Of a DNA stretch of 64,000 nucleotides, positions 12,841-23,905 are shown in pieces. How positions within the stretch are numbered: position 1 is the stretch's first letter; every line of letters starts with the position of its first letter. The notes under the pieces were generated by a model. That model was not told the DNA's origin and made no database searches. It worked only from the letters and a program-made list of their open reading frames with translations. Position numbers and translations under genes: made by a program. The stretch is from Phorcus lineatus (lineage: Eukaryota; Mollusca; Gastropoda; Trochida; Trochidae). The stretch covers positions 3,782,001 to 3,846,000 of the forward strand of contig OV121081.1 of NCBI GenBank assembly GCA_921293015.1. Direction: 5' to 3'.

Positions 12841-13161
12841 TTAAAATGTTTGTTTTAGATAAGGCTCGCGGTCACATTTTCCAACAACCACTCCTCGACT
12901 TCTGAATAAATAATCGGACATGTGAAAAACGATGGAGTGTAGGATTTCTCCATCAATGGGATCTCTACACGGGAGACTGGCGGAGACACGAACCACCGTG
13001 AGAAAATATGAAAGCGGGCGACGCTCTGGAATAATGAGCTCTCCGGGCATAAACACTCGCAGATTTGTAGACATTGACACATGTTGCGTGGTAAATAGTA
13101 CCATGTGCAAGCATTGGCCATCGGTGCCTCCAAAAAAGCCCCAAACAGTAGCAAATGGTCT
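12841..13161 (-). CDS. Exon-like open frame, unknown protein
   Basis: A minus-strand frame of about 106 codons runs from just after 'aatctaaag' (possible acceptor) to a TAA at 12841. Its composition is protein-like: GGTDGQCLHMVLFTTQHV, then NLRVFMPGELIIPERRPLSY, then VSASLPCRDPIDGEILHS, ending KCDREPYLKQTF. The patch is GC-richer than its surroundings, and two other frames are also open across it: another minus frame (12855-13181) and a plus frame (12932-13165). The strand is therefore uncertain. I recognise no family. The nearest likely gene is the GPCR at 16.4 kb on the same strand, but no link is visible. Confidence 0.3.
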   Translation of the reverse strand, partial: RPFATVWGFFGGTDGQCLHMVLFTTQHVSMSTNLRVFMPGELIIPERRPLSYFLTVVRVSASLPCRDPIDGEILHSIVFHMSDYLFRSRGVVVGKCDREPYLKQTF

Positions 13162-13920
13162 TTAGATTTCAGGGGTGTCAAATGACTTTCGATAACAGCA
13201 AGAAATGTCGCCCCTTAGGAGTCTGTTAACACATAGGGGACACTACTCTACATTCATAGAATTATCTTGAATACTATTTCGTTGAGTGAAAGGGTAAATT
13301 GTTTTAGAAAAAAAAACTATTTTTGCTTCGCTGTTATCATAGCTGTGTCTTGATGATAGATGAAGGCTTGTGTGTAACTTGGTGAGAGAGCCATGCGAAA
13401 ATATACGATATTTATTTCAAAGATACGCCTATTATATCGATAAATCATTTTGACAGATATGCTTTCAGGGACACATATGTATGATATGTTTTTAGATATA
13501 CCTGATTATGGAAATAGATGCGCCTTTTTTCCCCTAGTAAATGATTATCAAAAAACATGCAAAGCAATATGTTCAACCGTACTTTTTCTGTCAGACATGT
13601 ACATTGTATGCAGAAAATGCAAAATCAAGATTTTCCCAAATACATTGGTTTACATTTAGGACTGAAAGATCCGAACGATACTATGATTGGTTGAAATTAA
13701 ATGAAATAAACGACATTTTTTCTAGATGAGCATTCGCTCTTTTCCCATATCCTTAGATATCTTCTGTGCGATTCATGCCTGAAGCATCAGCATTGCTAAA
13801 CAGTCAATGTGAAACAAATAACTAAGACTAATTTTTAGGTAGAGATATAAACTATAAATCGTCTAGCACAACTCGAGATGTTTTGGACACCAGGAAATAT
13901 CGTTACAGTTTAAATAGGGG

Positions 13921-14062
13921 ATACTAAACGACCTTCCATTTAATACTAGTTTCATCAAACGAGCAAATTATTTTGTATAATACGAGCGAAAGCGAGTTTG
14001 ATATTAAATCATCTACGGGTTTAATAAAATTGTATTATAGCCTACTGAAGGATGTTTAGTAT
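13921..14062. repeat. Hairpin-forming inverted repeat, about 140 bp
   Basis: ATACTAAACGACCTTC at 13921 pairs with GAAGGATGTTTAGTAT ending at 14062, with two mismatches. A second inner pair is 'tataatac' near 13977 with 'gtattata' near 14031. It looks like a small hairpin MITE; no target duplication was clear. Confidence 0.5.
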
Positions 14063-14144
14063 TCTGTTTATTACTTGCCTTCCTAAATCCAGGTAATTTC
14101 AATGTGCCAAAACTAAAATTTCCCATTATGACGACGGTACGTAC

Positions 14145-14160
14145 ATTGTGACGTCACAAT
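14145..14160. promoter_or_regulatory. Perfect palindrome with CRE core
   Basis: ATTGTGACGTCACAAT is fully self-complementary and contains the CREB/ATF consensus TGACGTCA. No gene start is evident beside it, so function is unproven. Confidence 0.3.
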
Positions 14161-16449
14161 TGCAAACTATTGCAACGTCATACGTGTAGCAGTATTGCAC
14201 TTGTCCAATCTAATTGAATCAGGTCGAAACTTCACACTGGTACCTCCAACGACAAATTTCCATCTGATTTCAATGAGGTTGTCCACTAGTCTAATACCGC
14301 CGTACGATGCGTACACGAACGACCAACTAATGGTTCGGTATCAATTTTCATTCTAGTCTATATGTTTAAATGATAGGATTTGTTGAATGATGTCATAATT
14401 GCATCTTTCAGATCCCACGCTTGTTAATTATCGTTTTAAAAGTTGTAGAGAACTGTTATATTTGGTGTTTCAAAATTGTTTGAAAGGTTTTATTTAACCA
14501 TATTGTTGTTACCAATGACTAACATGCGTTTTTGAGTTTTAATGATTATGTGGTCTAAGTAAGTCTCAGAAATATTTCCATATCTCTGTGTGTTAAGTTG
14601 AATAAGAATGCGGCTTAAATTACAATTAAATGTTTAAAAAGTTTGAAATGTTTTTAGAAATAACAAGTTGTGGAGAGTTTTCTAGTTCGAGAGCAGTGCT
14701 ATGTGAGCTCTTCTGTTACTCACATTCAAAATACTTCACAGCTCTAATTAAAATGTTGTGTAACCCTTTTGCTCCCTATACATCATTACTGAAACTTCAT
14801 AAAAATCTTGACATGAACATCTGTTTGAAACCTTAAGAAACGCAATAAAGACTCAACCTTTGTTCTCTGGTTTCCAAAAATAATAAGTTCTTGATAGAGA
14901 AACCAGAATTATGACAAGACCCGCAGTTGGGGGAAACTGAGTGAAATATCGCAAGCTTCTGTTTCTGATGTTATCTAAAAATCATTGTTTTAAGGAATGT
15001 AATTGATTTGGCATATGACGCCTGCTCAACCCTATAAGCATAGTCTGTCATCCAGTTCTCTGAGCAAAAACAATATAGTCAAGCCACTCGCTTGGTTAGG
15101 ACTAGTCCCCAACACTCATCACCATTTTGGTTTTATATCAACTTAAGTCATGTGTTAATCAAGGATATGCTTATCGCCTTTAAGTTAAAGAGGAAACTAA
15201 TAAATAGGCATTTCACTTTTAATAAGATATTAGAAAAAATCGTTAAAAAATATGCAATTATATATCTTGATAAATGGTCTCAATTAGTTTTATTAGTTTT
15301 CTTCTCCGAATTTTATGCTCTTCAAAACGAGATAAAGACAGAGGTAAAGTATTCCTACTTCATTATTGTGTATAAATCTATGTAGATCACATGGTCCTCA
15401 TTCTGAATGTCTTGCTTTAACTCACTACACATGTAAAATAAAAGCCTAAGGAGAAATGATAACATGGACGAAGGAACATTAATCTGAAGAACTCCATAGA
15501 CTTTTTTAAACAAGTATAGATGCATCCGATATTCAAAAAGAACAAAAGTATCCATGATTACTGAACTTTTATTTTGTTTGTCAAAGGAAACGAAAATATG
15601 GACAAAACAGGATGGAAAACAATGGAGTTTCTATGAAACAAGGTGGTGCAACTAAATAATGATCATTCACGTTAATGTGACGTCTTTTCCTTTTCAAATC
15701 TATAATTAACAAATGTCATAAAAACGCCTCGTATAAGCAATTCTTTCAAGTGATTAAAGAGTGCATAAACATGATTTTGAATTGGCATTTTAAAGAAAAT
15801 CAATACTTGAAAACATGAATAAAAATCATTCCCAACCCAAAAATACTTTAAAGATATGAAACGTGACAGATTAATTGGATGTATCCAATGCAAGTATATG
15901 ACGTCATTAACACATGATTGAGTTAGATTATTCCCCCGAATCTCAGTAATATCCCTTCACGTAACATAACTGTCACTGTTACTAGGCAACAGGTGTTCGT
16001 CACAGCACGCGCCAAAGTAGATCACGTGACATGAGGCGGATATAAACACCCCTGTCAATATTGTCATCAAAATTACATGAAACAAAAAGCATATGAAAAA
16101 CCTGCAGGGTTCCAATAACTGTCTAAAACTTGACACAACGTTAAAATTTCACAATTAAGATGTTTAATTCTGTGCGTATCATTACTAAGTTGAAACAATC
16201 TCCTGTTTCCCGTTGTTTAGTGAACAGTTCTACATCGAAAATGTTTATGAAAACATAAGAAAAATCGTCTCAACCAGAATGTATTCGGTCGCTTTAATGT
16301 TGTACCACTGCGCATATACAGCTTTCCAAGCTTTTAGTGTCTGTTGATAAGCGCAAACGGCATGTCCACTCCTGTACATGTATATGGAATTTCTTGAATT
16401 TAGCTGTAGTAGGAGTGTCTGAACTTAAAGGGGTAATAAATCCACAAAT

Positions 16450-17859
16450 TTATTTCCAAGATGAAATACAAGGGCAAAGTAACCTTTTGCATTCGTTGCG
16501 AAATTTGATATTGCAGAAACTATACACGATGCAGTTTGCAGCACTGTTAATGAAGTATGAACGGAGGAATACATTATACACGACGATTCCTCCGCCCTGA
16601 AGCGAGTCCAGAAAGTCCGACTTGAAGCCTCGCGTTATCATGAGGATGAGGTGAGGCAGAAAACTGATTATAAACACCGCGGTGATTATAAACAACATCA
16701 ACGTTGTCTTTGATGTACGAGGAGAATTCTTGGCATCGGACCTTGCCGAATTGCCTTGTTTATTCCCGTCAAGCTTGACGAAGCTTGTAAGTTTAACACC
16801 GTTCGACTCCGGTCGCCTCGTGAACACAACTGTCTTAGGCTTCTTGAGACTGTCACTCTTGTCACTAGACAGCGAAGACCCAGTTTCAGAAACGTCCTCA
16901 ATCCCAACCTTCCCCTTGACCAAGCCCGTGGGTAAGGTCTTCCTGGGCGAGATCCAGGCAATCCGCTTCCCGTTCGTCGACGTCTTCCCGTTCCCTATGA
17001 GATATTTCTTCCCGTTCTTCTCCTTCCCGTCACTGGACGACAGCTCCGTCTCGGATGTGGAGTTCTGCGGAGAGTGGGACTTCCCGTCCGAGGTGGGCCT
17101 AAACTTGAACTTGCGATGAGTGAAGACGGTGCGACCGATGAGGATGTACATGATGATGAGGACACACAGGGAGCCGAAGAAGGTGAGGAAGAGGATACCG
17201 GTGTAGACGAGCGGGAACAAGGTATCCCGCCACTTGTCATCAAAAGAGCAGTCCACGCCTGTTATCCCCTCCCGGTCTGTTATCACTGTCGTCTGCCCGT
17301 TTACTATGACAGACGGGATGGTCAACACCAAGGCAACAGACACAGCGATGCCGACCATGATGCGGGACACCTTGATGCTGATCTGACGTTGTAGGGGGCG
17401 ACATATCTTCCTATAGCGGTCTATAGACACGGCGATGAGGGTGAACCCAGATGATACAACAGTAAAAGTGTTGTTGAATCGCAGGATCCTGCATATATTC
17501 GGGTACTCGAATGTATGCGTGTGTCGCATGTCCAAGATCTCTCCCGGAAGTGATATTGCACAAGTCGTCAAGTCAAAGATTGCAAGGGAAACCACGAACA
17601 CACGTGTCGGGCTAGGCTTGAACTTTTTCAGGTAAACGATCAAAACGAGAATATTTCCCACTATCCCTAGAAACATGAGGATGGCTAGATACACAACTGC
17701 TGGTATCATGTACGGGAACGTAACGTCGTCAAGGTGATTCAAGTACCTCCACTTCTCTTCCTCGGTGATGTTCGCCACTGACGTCATCTCTGGTGACGTA
17801 GTTGTCACGTTAAACAAGTGCGTCGTGTCTGTGAAAGCTATCGAGCCCGTTGTCGCCAT
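16450..17859 (-). CDS. Class A (rhodopsin-like) peptide-type GPCR
   Basis: A 469-residue seven-helix receptor in one exon, expected at the plasma membrane and coupled to G proteins. Start ATG at 17859 follows a likely acceptor (ttcacag). The N-terminus has N-glycosylation sites at N17 and N30. TM1 (about 50-76) has G68-N69; TM2 (86-106) has SLAIFD with D96; C123 at the top of TM3 should pair with C204 in the second extracellular loop; IDRYR (146-150) is the DRY motif. TM4 lies at 165-187 and TM5 at 213-243. A long Ser/Lys-rich third intracellular loop (about 244-383) precedes TM6 (386-410, FLP) and TM7 (425-448, N442-C-I-V-Y446). C457, C462 and C464 may be palmitoylated. It resembles molluscan orphan receptors often labelled cholecystokinin- or orexin-receptor-like; the ligand cannot be told. 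Unusual: no Trp is seen in TM4, Phe replaces the TM6 Trp, and Cys replaces the NPxxY Pro. Confidence 0.96.
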   Translation of the reverse strand: MATTGSIAFTDTTHLFNVTTTSPEMTSVANITEEEKWRYLNHLDDVTFPYMIPAVVYLAILMFLGIVGNILVLIVYLKKFKPSPTRVFVVSLAIFDLTTCAISLPGEILDMRHTHTFEYPNICRILRFNNTFTVVSSGFTLIAVSIDRYRKICRPLQRQISIKVSRIMVGIAVSVALVLTIPSVIVNGQTTVITDREGITGVDCSFDDKWRDTLFPLVYTGILFLTFFGSLCVLIIMYILIGRTVFTHRKFKFRPTSDGKSHSPQNSTSETELSSSDGKEKNGKKYLIGNGKTSTNGKRIAWISPRKTLPTGLVKGKVGIEDVSETGSSLSSDKSDSLKKPKTVVFTRRPESNGVKLTSFVKLDGNKQGNSARSDAKNSPRTSKTTLMLFIITAVFIISFLPHLILMITRGFKSDFLDSLQGGGIVVYNVFLRSYFINSAANCIVYSFCNIKFRNECKRLLCPCISSWK

Positions 17860-17866
17860 TTTGTGT

Positions 17867-18609
17867 CTGTGAATTAAAATTTACGTATTCATTTTAAAAT
17901 ATTAAATTGGGACAAGTACATAGATAATGAGAAAGCTTCGCTCTCAAGGATAACATAGATATTGCAAAGAACATAAATTTAAAGAAAACAAGTTGAAGTT
18001 AAAACGGGTAAACACAACTTGATAAACAATTGACCAAAATAAGTTCAAGACTAACTACTGCCAGATGGAATTTAGTTATCCTGCTTAGTTCCAAAGATGC
18101 CACAATATGAAGGGTGTGCCAGCATTAAAACGTATCCAGTAAACAACAGTTACTGTCAAGTAATACATTCATTTAAGGGACATGAGTGGTTGATGTTTTA
18201 TTCCCTCATTCTTTTTCAAAATCAGAAACAAGTATTTTCTGAGACGCGATCTTTATGAAACCTCAGTGATCTCAATTTATCAAGTTAGCTTTTATTCGGA
18301 CAGTCTACTTTTATAATATCTTAAATTTAAAAAAAAATTAATTCATGTGAAAAGCAATATTTGTTTAATAACTGGTAATGTCATGAAATAACGTTCAATA
18401 CCGAAATGATTATGAAATAAAGCTGCTCTTTCTGTATTTACAGTTCCTGAAATTTTAAACTTATTTCAATAAGTTATAAAAACAGGTGAATTTTTCAAAC
18501 TGCATTCAATATGACAAGGAAGGCTTCCTCGTCAGTTTAAGCGATATGCTTTGTCAAGTATAACACAAAAAACATCGTATTTCAATTTAATAAAAGATGA
18601 ATTACTTAC
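17867..18609 (-). other. Putative 5' UTR intron of the GPCR gene
   Basis: On the minus strand, a consensus donor CTG|GTAAGTAAT lies at 18610/18609. An acceptor, ttttaattcacag|acacaaaATGG, lies six bases before the start codon. The implied 743-bp intron would separate a non-coding first exon from the coding exon. The donor is strong; the acceptor has a weak pyrimidine tract. RNA evidence is needed to confirm the pairing. Confidence 0.5.
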
Positions 18610-18740
18610 CAGTTCACCCCGGTATATTTTCTTAAAAGTTATCGCAATCCCCTCTGATCTGTCACAGAGGAAGTTATAGAAACCTGTCACATCCTCCGAC
18701 TCCGTGTGGCGAGCAGCAGGGATAAAGTGCAACTGCTGTC
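18610..18740 (-). other. Putative non-coding first exon of the GPCR gene
   Basis: This GC-richer minus-strand segment ends at the consensus donor at 18610. Its upstream limit is approximate, since the transcription start can only be guessed from the promoter motifs above it. It contains no ATG in good context that would extend the receptor frame. Confidence 0.4.
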
Positions 18741-18754
18741 AGACGGGGCCAACT

Positions 18755-18777
18755 AGCGTGTTTATGAATAACACGCT
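18755..18777. promoter_or_regulatory. Hairpin with AT-rich loop in the GPCR promoter
   Basis: AGCGTGTT (18755-18762) and AACACGCT (18770-18777) are perfect inverted repeats around a 7-nt AT-rich loop. On the minus strand this places 'ttattcataaa', a TATA-like string, just upstream of the putative first exon. Confidence 0.35.
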
Positions 18778-18822
18778 TCAAGAACCCGCTTCCTTGAAAT
18801 CGGAACTCATTGCTCGGTTCAG

Positions 18823-18827
18823 CCAAT
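18823..18827. promoter_or_regulatory. CCAAT box (inverted relative to the GPCR gene)
   Basis: CCAAT lies within 'agccaatcag' on the plus strand, about 210 bp upstream of the proposed donor and between the CRE and the TATA-like hairpin. This is a typical NF-Y position. Confidence 0.4.
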
Positions 18828-18867
18828 CAGAGAAGTCTGTCGACCACATGTTGGACATCTCTGGAAG

Positions 18868-18875
18868 TGACGTCA
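18868..18875. promoter_or_regulatory. Consensus CRE, TGACGTCA
   Basis: A perfect CREB/ATF palindrome (GTGACGTCAC including flanks) lies about 260 bp upstream of the putative first-exon donor, with the CCAAT box about 40 bp downstream of it. It suggests cAMP-responsive control of the receptor gene, but this is inference from sequence alone. Confidence 0.45.
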
Positions 18876-18940
18876 CATCCGAGCTGTCACTTGGTTGGCT
18901 GTATCGGTGCAGTGATAGACTGAAGTTCTCTACCCATTAG

Positions 18941-21300
18941 GAGCAGGTAGAAAACAACATTGACGTTGCATTTATTCTATCTGTTTGTAAGTGCTTGTTT
19001 GAGGTCATAAAACTTTAAAAAAATGAACTATTAATGAATTTTGATAGTATCATAGGGTGATAGTCTAGTAAAATAGTCACGAATAAATCAAAATGCTATC
19101 GCAGTCCAAAGTACAGTTATGCTTATTAGTAACTGGATGAGTCAGAGAAGAGAGAGAGAGAGACAGTAATGTTTTTTCTCTGAATAGAGGAGGGTCTCTC
19201 ACGCTCATGCAACGGGACGTTATCGATTTGCCCGGGGGCCTGTCCAGGCTCATCGTGGAAAACTTTGTTGGTCAAAGATGTAAATGACCACGAGTGTAAC
19301 CCCTTAACTGACGGACGCGATTAGCATTTATATTAAAGTATATAAAGTTAGAAGTAAAAATTATTGTTGTGACAAAGTTAGATAACTGTGAGTGAATAGT
19401 TAATATGGCAAAAGTTTATAGAGAAAAATCTCTCATCATGGAAAAGTAAATTATACAAATGAAAGAATAAAATGGGTTAACTTCTAGAAGCTAAAAGAAC
19501 TCGGTAAATGACTACAAAGATTATGAATATTAATTTTCTTGGGAGATTTCTTGGAATTTTGGAGGATGATGTTGTGGATCATCCAATGACAGTGGAGGAT
19601 CCACATACATGGCCATGTAGGGTAATACTAATAAGATGTTTATTCTTCATTAGTAGGTATTTCATGGTCACGTGTACGAATAATTAAGTTTTTTCTGTTA
19701 AATACCCTGTGCGGGCCCCAAGCCAGGGACTCGGGCAGGACACTTCACACAGGGCGTGTGACTGTGTATTCGTGATCAAATACATGATTGAGAGAAACAC
19801 CGACTCAAGTTGTTTTTGATGTTGTGAAGCCGTAGTATTCCCGAGATCCACCACAATCCTTTAATCCCTGACCATCAACATCAGAATAGTTTAATGTGTG
19901 ATGTAATCATATTGTTTATCTCCAGCGACAGTGACGTTTCATGTGAGAAAAGCTGTTGTAGCAATCACGTAATTATTGATTTTGTCAGATGGATGTCATA
20001 ACGTGAATCACATTTGATAATAACAGGATGTTTTGCTGGAGTTTATTATTTGCAGATCAATCACTCATCATATGTTTGTTATTATCATACTTTTATCTAT
20101 TACGTTGTGCTAAAAAACACGATTGACTAGATTCGACCATAACAACATTTGATGACTTAATTTTGATAACTCTTTATTTTACCAAATTAAAAACAGTGCC
20201 AGTCAAACTATGATTAATGATTTTAGCTTTCATGTATGTGGTTGAAAGTGTCTCACTAACAAGTCATAAACATGACAATAATATGATATTTACCATGCAG
20301 ATACAAATCAGGATTTAACACAAAAACTAATTAGTGCTCTTGTTAAACTTTTTATGTTAATTCAACAACGATTTACGTTGTGAATAGGGAAGATATACAC
20401 GCATTTACAGTGGCTTTAAATTTTAATTAGGTCTTATCGTGTTTTATCTTACGTAGCTACTTTATTTTTTCGCAAAGCGGTTCCAGTGACACCATGATTG
20501 GAGCCAGATGGGAATAAATCAGTGTACAGCGACTGTCGCCAATGCTTATCATTCAATTAAGTGCCTATATACACACATTGAGACGTTAAACTCTTATCAG
20601 GGCGACCTTGTTCGAGCCACTGAGAAGATATACACCCTGTTGGGACGTCCCTGATGAAACGCTTGGCTTTCTGGTTCGCTTCGTGTGTTAACTCTTGCAG
20701 CGAGTGTTCAACCTTGTGGAATGCATTTGTTTTGGTATGAAATCTCAAGTTTTTCAGTTTTTTACTTTTTATCTATGCTAGGTTATTACTTTTATATAAA
20801 TACTTTCGAAGTATTTTTTATATTATAGTTTGCTTACACAGCAACAAAATCGAAAGGTTGGTTCAGACGGTTACCATCTTTACAAGACTACTCAGTTTTC
20901 TAACAATTTCGCTTCAGCCCCAAAAAATTTTGTTAGTCGTTACATATCTGCATATAAAGAATTAATACAAATGGGGAACCACGTGTAGTTTTCATTCAGA
21001 GAGGAAGTCATGACTTTTAACAGTTAAAGTAACTATACTTGACATCGATTTTCATGACACACCTTTGTGTTAGTACCTATTTCCATATCAAATTTGATCA
21101 GGTCATTGGTTCAGAAGGTATGAGCCAAATAGGACTTGTGAAAAGTTTTCTCACAAATTAAACATTTTACATACGGCCCGGGCAGATTCTGATATCAGCC
21201 GTGGCATAAAGTCAAACGAGGCTCTGAATTAGTCACCATATCTAGTCATCGTTCAATGAATCTTGGATCAATCGAAAAGTCATTCCCTAACCTTCAACTT
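18941..21300. other. Non-coding stretch
   Basis: There is a short GA microsatellite near 19148-19162. Two GC-richer patches (about 19200-19260 and 19700-19760) stand out without coding content. A 63-codon minus-strand frame at 20557-20748 is mildly protein-like but has no supporting signals. Confidence 0.55.
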
Positions 21301-21455
21301 CTCTAATGTTTGAGTTATCCACCTCTAATGTTTGAGTTATCCATCTCCAATGTTTGAGTTATCCATCTCCAATGTTTGAGTTATCCATCTCCAATGTTTG
21401 AGTTATCCATCTCCAATATTAACGTTACCAATCTCCAATGTTTGAGTTACTCCAT
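21301..21455. repeat. 22-bp tandem repeat, 7 copies
   Basis: The unit is 'ctccaatgtttgagttatcc' plus two bases. Copies start near 21301, 21323, 21345, 21367, 21389, 21411 and 21433. The sixth is strongly diverged and the seventh has an extra base. Confidence 0.95.
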
Positions 21456-22012
21456 CTCATGTCAGAAAATTATTTCGGAATTATACTTCTCTCGCTTGAA
21501 GTTTTTAAACACAGATTGAGATGTTGTTCCAAAATACCTAGGGTTGAATATGTCATATAATCATTCCTTGGTGAATGTCCAATACAAGCTCATTTGAAGT
21601 TCGTAACATGATATGGTAGTATCAATTTGAGAAGCATTCATACAAAATTACCGATCAGCCATTTCAACTTTTTAAGAGAGGGTAATTGCATGTACTAGGG
21701 TGCTCTTGGTTAAATTTCAGCAATTTTCAAACGATGTACCTTTAGACTAATCTCTCAAAATATACATGAATGTTGCATTAAGTAAAAAAAATCTTGGGTA
21801 TAACGAACAATAAGAGCATATGTTTATTGTAAAAAATGTTTTGGTCACAGAATTACATGTAGTTCGCAACTTGAATTTCATGTTTAATTTGATGTAGATT
21901 TAATAATGGTTATCATAGTTATGTCTGGTCGACAATTCTCTGCCTGAATCAAACAAAAAAGAAAAAAATGTTCAATCATTTTCCGACGTTTCTCGTGAGA
22001 ATACAAAGAAGG

Positions 22013-22306
22013 TCATTTCTGCTTCTTCGGATACAATTTTATAGTTCTTATGTTCAGACCGTGGCACAAAATCATGATTAAACACGCCACATACAGATTT
22101 AAAAAACATTTCTTCAACTTCGTTTGACATGATAGCATTGGAAGATCAGAAAAAAATCCGTTAATCTTGGTTTTATCAAATTGATTTCCCCCGACAAAAA
22201 AACGTAAAGACCCATTCCGATTGCTTGAAACCAAACTGCAGGGCACCAACATAAATAAATTGATATACACAGATAAGAGGATAGTCTTACAGAGAGGAGC
22301 TCTCAT
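22013..22306 (-). CDS. Possible small secreted protein
   Basis: From ATG at 22306 a 97-codon minus-strand frame begins with a signal-peptide-like segment: basic MRAPLCK, then the hydrophobic TILLSVYINLFMLVPC, then a plausible cleavage after SLVS. The remainder contains SNRNGSLRFFVGGNQFDK, two Cys-containing stretches, and a basic tail. A TATAAA lies on the minus strand at 22356-22351, about 45 bp before the ATG, which would leave a very short leader. No prohormone dibasic pattern or known peptide family is clear, and a chance frame in AT-rich DNA is a real alternative. Confidence 0.22.
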   Translation of the reverse strand: MRAPLCKTILLSVYINLFMLVPCSLVSSNRNGSLRFFVGGNQFDKTKINGFFSDLPMLSCQTKLKKCFLNLYVACLIMILCHGLNIRTIKLYPKKQK

Positions 22307-22359
22307 ACAGCACCCCCTTCTTTCAACCAAACTCTATCAGGAGATCGGTGTTTATAAAT

Positions 22360-23400
22360 CTCAGAGCCTCGACTGTTGAGTTTGTATCTACAATGTAGAT
22401 AAGGGTAGATATGGTGATGCATGCCAACCCCCTGATGCAATCCGTTACGAGAGAGATGCAGCTCAACTTGATACCGTTATACTCAGTTCAACACTGTACC
22501 CAGTGCTCGCCTTCTTGTAAATGTTATCATTGAAATGTAATTATTTTGGGAAGGTTTCACAGAAAAGTTAACTGAATTGATTAACCATCTATATGAGAAT
22601 TCATTGAAATATAATTATTGTGGGAACATTTAGCGGAAAAGGTAACCAATACACCGTTCAGGTGTTAACAAGTGTATTCATTATTAGGATATTTGCAGGG
22701 GGAGTTCCCCTGTTGTGTATACACATATATATAATCTGATGAATTGGATGCTAAACTGATCATGTAAGTGGAGTGATATTGATATGTCATATATCTAGTG
22801 TAGTTATAAATGTAGAAAGTTAACGCTAGATGTTCCTATTGAAGTTTTTACTATTAATGACCGTGTAAAAAAAAAGGAGGATGATTAGTTTTGAATGTAT
22901 TTTAGAATATGTTTAACTGAAATCCAATCCCTCATTGATCAACATTCAGAATACATTTGAGATAATATAACTTGAATATAGCCATGTACTAAAAATGTGA
23001 TGGCATTGATTGTTTATTAGTATTTAAAGTTTAAATGGAGTGATTAAAGTGAAGATTCGGTTCACTAGTTTTGCGGAGGAGCCTGTAAACAGTCTAACAG
23101 CTCCTGTCATGTCTCCTAGGCTAAATTTCATCACGGCGGAGTCGTCACGGTTCACTTATAGTAAAAGCTTCTGCTGGTTATCAACCGGGAACCTTTTTGT
23201 ACTTTATCCAGGATTATAAAATTGGAACTAAAGCCCTTTTACTAGACGAGTATGAAGCCATGCCATCACGCACGTGTATACGTTCATCGTTATACTGAAG
23301 CATTTACTACTTTTTTAAATCTACTTATTCTATTTAGCCATGAATACAAGACAATTAACGATTTTATTACGTTATAGTATGACTGTGTTAGTATACATGT
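22360..23400. other. Non-coding stretch
   Basis: No gene seen. Two related sequences, both containing 'ttgaaatgtaattattttggg' or a close variant, lie near 22530 and 22604 and suggest a local duplication. The duplicated block array begins near 23400. Confidence 0.5.
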
Positions 23401-23744
23401 ATCCTCATTGGTCCCATGATGGTTATACTGAATAGCATCACGCACCCAAACTGACAGATGATCAGAAGCGTAATAATCATCATAATCATGGACATCACAT
23501 TCTCATTAACATGTTATTCATAATCCTCTTCAATAATTTTAGAATAACTTTAATCAAGCACAATCTCATTAAAATGAAATCTAAATGGTCCACTTCATTA
23601 CTTGTGTATTATCTGCGTAACGTCGTGCGGCAATATATCTGTTTTTAATGCAATTGAATTGGACCAAGGATTATCTTCAGATTCTACAACGTCTAAATCT
23701 AAATGCAAAACAGCTTGCAGTTCAACATTTCCTATGTAGTTATC

Positions 23745-23905
23745 GTACTTTAACACGAACAGGAGCCTGTTTCTCCAATCCTTCGGCAAATGTCAACACT
23801 GCGAGTGACACTTGAGCTACAATAGACTCGCTTGATAAACACCGCGTCATTGCATGAAGACACAGCCATCTCTATGCCTGATCTGAGTGTCTGAGATAAC
23901 ATATT
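23745..23905 (-). pseudogene. Block A copy 1: Cys-containing terminal-exon candidate
   Basis: Behind the acceptor-like 'gttatctcag' the minus strand reads TLRSGIEMAVSSCNDAVF, then IKRVYCSSSVTRSVDICRR, then IGETGSCSC and a TAA: about 46 residues with five cysteines in the second half. A second frame over the same bases also reads well (CLHAMTRCLSSESIVAQV, then SLAVLTFAEGLEKQ) and is the one that stays open in copy 2. Repeated copies at 26.3, 28.1, 36.6, 46.2, 55.8 and 61.3 kb show the segment was part of a duplicated unit. The family is unrecognised, the true frame is undecided, and most copies are broken. Confidence 0.35.

Larger units (their letters stand above)
13182..16449. other. Non-coding stretch 3' of the GPCR gene
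   Basis: No gene is supportable. The stretch holds a hairpin-forming repeat (13921-14062) and a perfect 16-bp palindrome containing TGACGTCA (14145-14160). The 3' UTR of the GPCR should lie just below 16450; an AATAAA overlaps the stop codon, but I cannot place the true poly(A) site. Confidence 0.5.

Noticed and set aside
12932..13165. 77-codon plus-strand frame opposite the exon-like patch
   Set aside because: Several frames are open across the same stop-poor patch; the minus frame has slightly better composition and a possible acceptor, so only that one is listed.
16682..17394. Long open frames on the plus strand and in other minus frames over the GPCR
   Set aside because: They are shadows of the GC-richer receptor coding sequence; the receptor frame explains the region fully.
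20557..20748. 63-codon minus-strand frame with protein-like composition
   Set aside because: No domain, splice signal or repeated copy supports it; noted only as a weak possibility.
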